Part shown: piece after piece, positions 1-6,339 of the stretch
Layout of the letters: the number at the start of each line of letters is the position of its first letter
Numbering within the stretch: the first letter of the stretch is position 1
Source of the DNA: Planctomycetaceae bacterium
GTDB lineage: Bacteria > Planctomycetota > Planctomycetia > Planctomycetales > Planctomycetaceae
Direction of reading: 5' to 3'
Assembly: GCA_003503535.1 (NCBI GenBank)
Contig: DOCI01000169.1
Span: forward strand, 2,803-9,141
Length of the DNA: 6,339 bases
Notes under the pieces: model-generated
What the model saw: the letters and a program-made list of their open reading frames with translations, nothing else
Databases searched by the model: none
Told to the model about the DNA's origin: nothing
Translations under genes and position numbers: made by a program

Positions 1-77
1 TGGCACGACCCAGAACGAAGTGATGAGCGTGGTCGTTCTTGAATTCCACGCCCTTCGCGTTGCTCAGGGACGTGCCA
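1..77. repeat. Imperfect 32-bp inverted repeat (fold-back element), probably continuing left of the window
   Basis: Bases 1-32 pair with 77-46 without any gap: 24 Watson-Crick pairs, 2 G-T pairs and 6 mismatches, around a 13-base loop (33-45). The outermost seven pairs and the innermost six are perfect. The right arm runs on into CCC, so the left arm may begin before the window. The reading frame of the DUF721 gene is open through this element, but a hairpin of this regularity is unlikely to be natural protein sequence, which bears on the choice of start. It could be a dispersed non-coding repeat or the terminator region of the preceding gene; no T-tract follows the right arm. Confidence 0.6.
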
Positions 78-109
78 CCCAGTCAAAAACTAGAATATTG
101 GACGAGTTA

Positions 110-517
110 GTGAAGGAACGCTCTCGAAAACTTGATCCTGAAGCAGCCGAGCAGATCAAAGAAGTGATGCTGCGACGTCGGCAGGAACTGCAGGTTCGGG
201 GCGGAGGCCCGCGAGCCTTGGCAGGTTCGCTTCAGGAAGTGATCGCCAGCCGCAAAATCGGACGAGTTCTTGAATCACGCGATTTGACTCAACTCTGGTG
301 CAGTTGTGTGGATGAAGAGATCGCCCAGCGAACAAAAGTCATCTCTCTGAGAAATCGAATCCTGCTGGTTGAAGTTGCCGACTCGGTCTTGAGGAGCGAA
401 CTGGCCAACTTTCACAGTCGAAACATTCTGAACACGATCAAAAAACAACGACCGGATATGGATGTCAAAAACGTCAAGTTCCGTTTGAATGCCCGATTGG
501 GAAGCAAGCTTGGATGA
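110..517 (+). CDS. DUF721/DciA-family protein (probable helicase-loading factor)
   Basis: The C-terminal two thirds match the DUF721 (DciA) pattern. A Gly-Pro start of the domain is at residues 33-34 (numbered from GTG 110), then a helix ending in a W63-x3-V67-x4-A72-x2-T75 signature, a beta-rich stretch RNRILLVEVADSVLRSEL at 81-98, and a final strand with VKFRLNARLG. DciA proteins act in the cytoplasm with the replicative helicase DnaB and are common in bacteria lacking DnaC/DnaI loaders; that role here is inferred from the family. The start is uncertain. The frame is open from the window edge, with GTG 20 and ATG 23 available, but those lie inside the inverted repeat at 1-77. GTG 110 (135 residues) avoids it; TTG 98 and ATG 167 (116 residues, close to the domain edge) are alternatives. 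None has a strong Shine-Dalgarno sequence. The family call is firm, the start is not. The neighbour genes are gyrase-related, which fits a replication cluster. Confidence 0.82.
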   Translation: MKERSRKLDPEAAEQIKEVMLRRRQELQVRGGGPRALAGSLQEVIASRKIGRVLESRDLTQLWCSCVDEEIAQRTKVISLRNRILLVEVADSVLRSELANFHSRNILNTIKKQRPDMDVKNVKFRLNARLGSKLG

Positions 518-533
518 AATAGAGTTGCAACAA

Positions 534-595
534 TCATAACCCGAAGCGTCAGCGAGGGGCACGCAAGCCAAAAACTTTTACACTTAGGGTTATGA
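534..595. repeat. Repeat-like element with 9-bp inverted ends around a GA-rich hairpin motif
   Basis: TCATAACCC at 534-542 is exactly inverted as GGGTTATGA at 587-595, giving a 62-bp unit that fills most of the gap between the DUF721 gene and the GyrB-like gene. Inside its left end is CCCGAAGCGTCAGCGAGGG (540-558), which can fold as CCC/GGG and GC/GC pairs around a GTCA loop with an internal GAA/GA bulge. From memory this motif and close variants recur between genes of planctomycetes, so I take it as a dispersed repeat rather than a gene-specific control site; that recollection cannot be tested here. There is no open reading frame in it. Confidence 0.5.
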
Positions 596-620
596 AATCA
601 GAGTTTTAATTTCAATCGAA

Positions 621-1781
621 ATGAAGACACCCATGATATATACAACTGAAAATATCCGAGTCATTGAATTTGTTGAAGTAATTCGAAATCGTCCCGCTAT
701 GTGGATAGGAGGAGTTGATTCTGTCGGATTTCATTATCTTCTATTCGAATTAGTCGAAAATGTTATCAGAGAGTTTCAATACAATTCAGCCTCAAAATTG
801 AAAGTCACAATCAATACTGACAATTCGATTAAAATAGCCGATAACGGAAGTGGAATTTCGCTCAAAAAATTTGCTAGTCAAAAACAACGTTCTGTATTGG
901 AAATTGATCTGACTCAAATTGATTTCAACATTCCAGAAATCAATAAGAAACGATCTTTTCCTCACCAGGGCTTAGGTTTAGTAGTAGTCAATGCACTCAG
1001 TGAGAATCTCGTAGTCAATGTCTATCAGGATGGATACCGTTGGAGTGTTGTTTGCCAGCAGGGCAATATTATTCAGCCCTTGAAAAGGCATGAGAAGACA
1101 CAACAAACAGGAACGGAAATCACATTCAAACCAGATCGAGAAATCTTTCTGGACTGCAAATTTGATAGTGAATTAATAGTTAATCGATTGCGTGAACTTG
1201 CCTTCCTGAAAGCTGGTCTGGAAATTGAATTTGAAGACCAGAGAAAGAACTTCAGTAAGAATTTTCATTCAAAAAATGGTTTGACCGATTTCGTAAAGTT
1301 TCTCAATAAAGACGAACAAGTCCTGTATGACGAACCTTTTGAAATCTATGAAAATCTGAGGGGGTTGGAAACGGAAATCCATATCGCTTTTCAGAACATT
1401 ATTGCTAACGAGGGAAGTGTTGCAGGGTTCGTTTGTGATCATCACAACAAGGAAGGCGGAACACATATTTTGGGATTCTTTAAAGGTCTCAGTCAGACTA
1501 TCAGCGAATATGGTCAGCGTCATGGATTGATCAGTGGAGAACCTCCGTCGTTTGATGATTGTGTTTTTGGAGTATCAGCAGTCGTCTGCTACAACGTTAC
1601 GAATCCAATGTACGAGTCTCCTTCTAAATCCTATTTAGGAAATCAGAAAGTGATTGATTTAGTCTGTGGAATCACTGAAAAACATCTCTCACATTACTTT
1701 TCAGAACATCCAGAGATTGCAGAACAGATCGTCTCCCGAGCGGTATTTCATCAATCGCAAAGGCGAATGTTGAACTCATAG
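621..1781 (+). CDS. Free-standing GyrB-like ATPase/transducer-domain protein, no TOPRIM domain
   Basis: The 386-residue product aligns to the N-terminal half of the GyrB encoded just downstream; over the first 75 aligned residues (7-81 against 10-84) I count 39 identities and no gap. Domains: GHKL ATPase at about 7-210, then transducer (ribosomal S5 fold) to about 370. It stops where the GyrB 43-kDa fragment ends, so TOPRIM and C-terminal regions are absent. Kept: arm residues Y7 and I12, catalytic-type E43, Mg-binding N47, adenine-pocket D74 and G78, the QTGT strand, and K336 of the QTK loop. Changed: GGLHGVG is FPHQGLG (113-119), QT of QTK is PS (334-335), DDGRG is DNGSG. ATP binding may survive; efficient hydrolysis is doubtful and DNA cleavage impossible. 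The gene is more AT-rich than gyrB. ATG 621 is used; ATG 633 is possible, as no clear Shine-Dalgarno sequence precedes either. Function is unknown; a partner or regulator of gyrase is inference. Confidence 0.85.
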   Translation: MKTPMIYTTENIRVIEFVEVIRNRPAMWIGGVDSVGFHYLLFELVENVIREFQYNSASKLKVTINTDNSIKIADNGSGISLKKFASQKQRSVLEIDLTQIDFNIPEINKKRSFPHQGLGLVVVNALSENLVVNVYQDGYRWSVVCQQGNIIQPLKRHEKTQQTGTEITFKPDREIFLDCKFDSELIVNRLRELAFLKAGLEIEFEDQRKNFSKNFHSKNGLTDFVKFLNKDEQVLYDEPFEIYENLRGLETEIHIAFQNIIANEGSVAGFVCDHHNKEGGTHILGFFKGLSQTISEYGQRHGLISGEPPSFDDCVFGVSAVVCYNVTNPMYESPSKSYLGNQKVIDLVCGITEKHLSHYFSEHPEIAEQIVSRAVFHQSQRRMLNS

Positions 1782-1793
1782 TGATAACATGAA

Positions 1794-1828
1794 GTTTCTT
1801 CAGGTTGTTCCTGAGGAAACGTGATTTT
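1794..1828 (+). terminator. Hairpin between the GyrB-like gene and gyrB, possible intrinsic terminator
   Basis: GTTTCTTCAGG at 1794-1804 pairs with CCTGAGGAAAC at 1810-1820 over 11 pairs, with one G-T pair, around a TTGTT loop. It begins 13 bases after the stop codon of the GyrB-like gene and is followed by GTGATTTTG, a weak and displaced T-run. The place and shape suit a terminator or a 3'-end stabiliser that would partly uncouple gyrB from the gene before it. The poor T-tract keeps this tentative; a dispersed fold-back repeat is the alternative. Confidence 0.4.
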
Positions 1829-1851
1829 GTAGACACAAATTTAGTTTTTGA

Positions 1852-4347
<2,496 letters not shown>

Positions 4348-4355
4348 GAAATGGT

Positions 4356-4380
4356 GAGCCGTCGCAGTTATGCGACGGGT
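4356..4380 (+). repeat. Palindromic hairpin repeat, copy 1, just after gyrB
   Basis: CCGTCGCA (4359-4366) pairs perfectly with TGCGACGG (4371-4378) around a GTTA loop, flanked by GAG and GT. It starts 9 bases after the gyrB stop codon and could cap the 3' end of the gyrB mRNA, but there is no T-tract after it, so it is not a standard intrinsic terminator. The same frame GAGCCG-5-GTTA-5-CGGGT recurs in the opposite orientation at 4440-4464. Confidence 0.65.
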
Positions 4381-4439
4381 GGGTTCGAGTCATTCAGGAA
4401 GATGTTAAAATTCATTGAACACACAATAATCATGAGAAT

Positions 4440-4464
4440 ACCCGAGTCATAACTGACTCGGCTC
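4440..4464 (-). repeat. Palindromic hairpin repeat, copy 2, inverted relative to copy 1
   Basis: On the + strand CCGAGTCA (4442-4449) pairs perfectly with TGACTCGG (4454-4461) around TAAC. Read on the minus strand it has the same frame as copy 1 (GAGCCG-5-GTTA-5-CGGGT), 19 of 25 positions identical, and all six differences fall as three compensated base pairs in the stem. It lies 17 bases before the Shine-Dalgarno sequence GAGGA (4481-4485) of the sulfatase gene. The pair resembles the inverted two-copy arrangement of REP/BIME repeats. Confidence 0.65.
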
Positions 4465-4492
4465 GCCTTGAAAACTTATCGAGGACTTTGAA

Positions 4493-5938
4493 ATGCGAAA
4501 CCTGTTGTTGCTACTCCTGATTTTGACATTCGCGATTTCCAGTTCATCAATTGAGGCATCTCCTCCAAACTTTCTCGTCATTCTCTGTGACGACCTCGGC
4601 TATGGGGATCTCGAATGTTATGGGCATCCGCACATTAAGACGCCGAATTTGAATCAGTTGGCCAATGAAGGAATTCGCTTTACCGATTTCTACAGTGCTG
4701 CTCCCGTCTGTTCTCCCTCACGTGCGGGATTGTTGTCGGGCAAAACTCCAAACCGCATTGGTATTTATGATTGGATTCCCGAGGGGCATCCGATGTATCT
4801 CAAATCGGAAACGCCAACAATCGCCTCCCTACTTGGTAAAGCCGGTTATGAAACTGCGGTCGTCGGCAAATGGCATTGCAATGGGGAATTCAATTCCCCC
4901 AATCAGGATCAGCCTGATGACAATGGATTCCAGCACTGGTTTGCCACACAAAACAATGCCGCTCCCCGGCATCAGAATCCTGTCAACTTTGTCAAGAATG
5001 GAACAGCAGTCGGTCCTCTTGAAGGGTTTTCCTGCCAACTGGTCACTGATGAAGCGATCCGCTGGTTGAATGCTCGCAAGGATTCCGAGAAGCCTTTCTT
5101 TTTGCATGTCTGTTTTCATGAACCGCATGAACCAGTCGAAAGTCCTGATGAACTGGTGGAACAATATCTGGATGTCGCTGAGAATCGGGATCAAGCTGAA
5201 TACTTTGCGAATGTCGCCAACGTCGATAAAGCGGTGGGACGCCTGATGAATCAACTCGATCAACTCGGGTTGAATGAAGACACGCTCGTCATTTTCACTT
5301 CCGATAATGGTCCTGAAACACTCAACCGTTATCGCAGTGCCAATCGATCCTATGGTTCGCCTGGCGACCTGCGAGGCATGAAGCTGCACATTTATGATGG
5401 AGGTATCCGTGTCGCAGGGATTGCCCGCTGGACTGGAACTATTGCTGAAAATCAGACTTCCAGTGTCCCGGCTTGTAGTCTCGATTTCCTGCCGACGTTT
5501 TGTAGTCTGGCTGATGTCGAAGTTTCAGAGGATCTGGTTCTCGATGGATCCGATATTTCCGGCTTGCTGCAGGGTGAAAAACTGACTCGCGAGCAACCTT
5601 TGTTTTGGCATTACTATCGAGCGTACAGTGTTCCCAAAGTGGCCATGCGAGATGGTGACTGGAAAATCGTGGCACATTGGGATGGTCCACATTTAATAGA
5701 GGCCGGCAATTCGCTGGGTCGAGGTGTGAATACGGAATCCCAAAAAGTGATCAAGACGGCTCAACTCGTTAAATATGAATTGTACAATCTGGCAAAGGAT
5801 CCCAGCGAAACCAAAGACCTTGCTGAGCAGGAGCCGAAGATCTTAAAACGCCTGCAGGATCAGGTGGTGAAAAAATATCAGCAGGTGCAATCGGAATGCC
5901 CTGTCTGGGAGACAGATGAGTACTGGCAGAATCGATAA
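4493..5938 (+). CDS. Secreted formylglycine-dependent sulfatase (arylsulfatase family)
   Basis: This 481-residue protein hydrolyses sulfate esters; the substrate, perhaps a sulfated polysaccharide, cannot be read from the sequence. Residues 1-22 form a signal peptide (R2, a Leu-rich core, cleavage likely near A22), so it acts in the periplasm or outside. The fold is alkaline-phosphatase-like: metal ligands D33-D34 in LCDDLGYGD, the CSPSR motif with C73 as the residue converted to formylglycine, GYETAVVGKWH with K126 and H128, H209 in FHEPHEP, D271-N272 in TSDNG, and K297. The C-terminal subdomain has the usual ELYNLAKDPSETKDLA block. Length is normal and no key residue is missing; GKWH is followed by CNG rather than the common LG. 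GAGGA at 4481-4485, seven bases before ATG 4493, supports the start. The formylglycine-generating enzyme it needs is not in this window. It is separated from gyrB by two hairpin repeats and is probably transcribed on its own. Confidence 0.95.
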   Translation: MRNLLLLLLILTFAISSSSIEASPPNFLVILCDDLGYGDLECYGHPHIKTPNLNQLANEGIRFTDFYSAAPVCSPSRAGLLSGKTPNRIGIYDWIPEGHPMYLKSETPTIASLLGKAGYETAVVGKWHCNGEFNSPNQDQPDDNGFQHWFATQNNAAPRHQNPVNFVKNGTAVGPLEGFSCQLVTDEAIRWLNARKDSEKPFFLHVCFHEPHEPVESPDELVEQYLDVAENRDQAEYFANVANVDKAVGRLMNQLDQLGLNEDTLVIFTSDNGPETLNRYRSANRSYGSPGDLRGMKLHIYDGGIRVAGIARWTGTIAENQTSSVPACSLDFLPTFCSLADVEVSEDLVLDGSDISGLLQGEKLTREQPLFWHYYRAYSVPKVAMRDGDWKIVAHWDGPHLIEAGNSLGRGVNTESQKVIKTAQLVKYELYNLAKDPSETKDLAEQEPKILKRLQDQVVKKYQQVQSECPVWETDEYWQNR

Positions 5939-5975
5939 TAGATGTAAAGAATTGAGTCAATGAACCCGCATTATA

Positions 5976-5998
5976 GACAGGCAGGATGCCTGTCCTAC
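5976..5998 (-). repeat. REP-like hairpin with 5' GTAG
   Basis: On the minus strand the tetranucleotide GTAG (5998-5995) is followed directly by GACAGGCATCCTGCCTGTC (5994-5976), whose arms pair over eight bases around a three-base loop. A GTAG or GTGG lead next to a short palindrome is the form of REP sequences mobilised by RAYT transposases of the IS200/IS605 type. From memory the same sequence is common between planctomycete genes and produces spurious peptides containing TGILPV. No transposase is present here. It lies 38 bases after the sulfatase stop and might also end that transcript. Confidence 0.65.
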
Positions 5999-6036
5999 AC
6001 ATTTGTGATTTGTAACTTGACCGACAAGGATGAACG

Positions 6037-6339
6037 ATGGCCATCGTAGCCGGTGAATTTCTCTGCCCGAACTGTGCGGCTCGATTGAGGATTCATCAGT
6101 CCGGACAGAAGCAAACGGATATTGATTGCCCCGAGTGTTCAGCTCATCTGCTCGTTGAAATGACAGCCGACAATCAAATCTCCGTCATTACCCGCCCAGA
6201 ATTTGATGGCACTGTTCCGGTCGCTTCGCTCCATCAATTTCCAATCAGTGTTGCCATTGTCTTGATGCTCATCACTTGCACGGTTCTCTTTTTCCTTGTT
6301 GATTTCGATTCGAACGAACAGAAGTCCTCTGACGAAAAT
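6037..6339 (+). CDS. Zinc-ribbon, single-pass membrane protein of unknown function (3' end missing)
   Basis: The frame is open for 101 codons to the last base of the window, so the gene is cut by the window edge. The N-terminus holds a zinc ribbon: C10-P-N-C13 and C31-P-E-C34 separated by 17 residues. A linker follows, then a hydrophobic helix at about 69-88, and then a polar, acidic stretch (DFDSNEQKSSDEN). The ribbon is therefore probably cytoplasmic and the unseen C-terminal part outside the membrane, though the orientation is inferred. AAGGA at 6026-6030, six bases before ATG 6037, supports the start. Similar short ribbon-plus-helix N-termini precede diverse domains in planctomycetes; without the rest the role cannot be named. 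Confidence 0.75.
   Translation, partial: MAIVAGEFLCPNCAARLRIHQSGQKQTDIDCPECSAHLLVEMTADNQISVITRPEFDGTVPVASLHQFPISVAIVLMLITCTVLFFLVDFDSNEQKSSDEN

Noticed and set aside
3..23. End of an upstream gene (ARPRTK then TGA) overlapping ATG 23
   Set aside because: These bases are the left arm of the inverted repeat, so the TGATG overlap is probably coincidental.
576..584. DnaA box (TTTTACACT, one mismatch to TTWTNCACA)
   Set aside because: It is single, with no cluster of boxes or AT-rich unwinding region; one near match is expected by chance.
577..610. Promoter for the GyrB-like gene (TTTACA as -35)
   Set aside because: No acceptable -10 hexamer lies 16-18 bases downstream; the nearest AT-rich hexamer is about 22 bases away.
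621..1781. GyrB-like gene as a pseudogene or a gyrB broken by frameshift
   Set aside because: No TOPRIM-like remnant follows its stop before gyrB begins, the frame is intact over 386 codons, and substitutions concentrate in specific motifs while fold and arm residues are kept.
4356..4380. Intrinsic terminator of gyrB
   Set aside because: The stem is good but is followed by GGGTTCG with no T-run, and an inverted sister copy lies nearby, so a repeat is the better reading.
4829..5389. 186-codon open frame on the minus strand
   Set aside because: It is antisense to the sulfatase core motifs and shows no domain of its own.
5769..6044. 91-codon minus-strand frame containing RTGILPV
   Set aside because: The recognisable peptide comes from translating the REP-like palindrome, and the rest is antisense to the sulfatase.

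Overview
The window reads as a chromosomal segment of a planctomycete (Planctomycetaceae-like, moderate confidence). The basis is a DUF721/DciA gene beside gyrB, a secreted formylglycine sulfatase of the kind planctomycetes carry in large numbers, a planctomycete-style zinc-ribbon plus membrane-helix protein, and short fold-back repeats in the gaps. All convincing genes lie on the + strand.

Layout: 1-77, an imperfect inverted repeat; about 110-517, DUF721/DciA-family protein; 534-595, a small repeat-like element with 9-bp inverted ends; 621-1781, a free-standing GyrB-like protein that has only the ATPase and transducer domains; 1794-1828, a hairpin and possible terminator; 1864-4347, full-length gyrB; 4356-4464, two hairpin repeats in opposite orientation; 4493-5938, exported sulfatase; 5976-5998, a REP-like hairpin; 6037 to the window end, an incomplete zinc-ribbon membrane protein.

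The first three genes concern chromosome replication and topology: DciA-type proteins help load the replicative helicase, and GyrB is the ATPase/TOPRIM subunit of gyrase. The sulfatase and the zinc-ribbon protein appear unrelated and are separated from gyrB by repeats.

The most interesting item is the 386-residue GyrB-like gene directly upstream of gyrB. It aligns almost without gaps to the first roughly 400 residues of GyrB, keeps the dimer-arm residues and the catalytic glutamate, but has lost most of the ATP-lid glycine motif, the QT of the QTK loop and the whole TOPRIM region. It is intact, more AT-rich than gyrB, and looks like a retained gyrase-related regulator or partner rather than a decaying copy. 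The second notable item is the pair of hairpins after gyrB, whose stems differ at three base pairs, all compensated.
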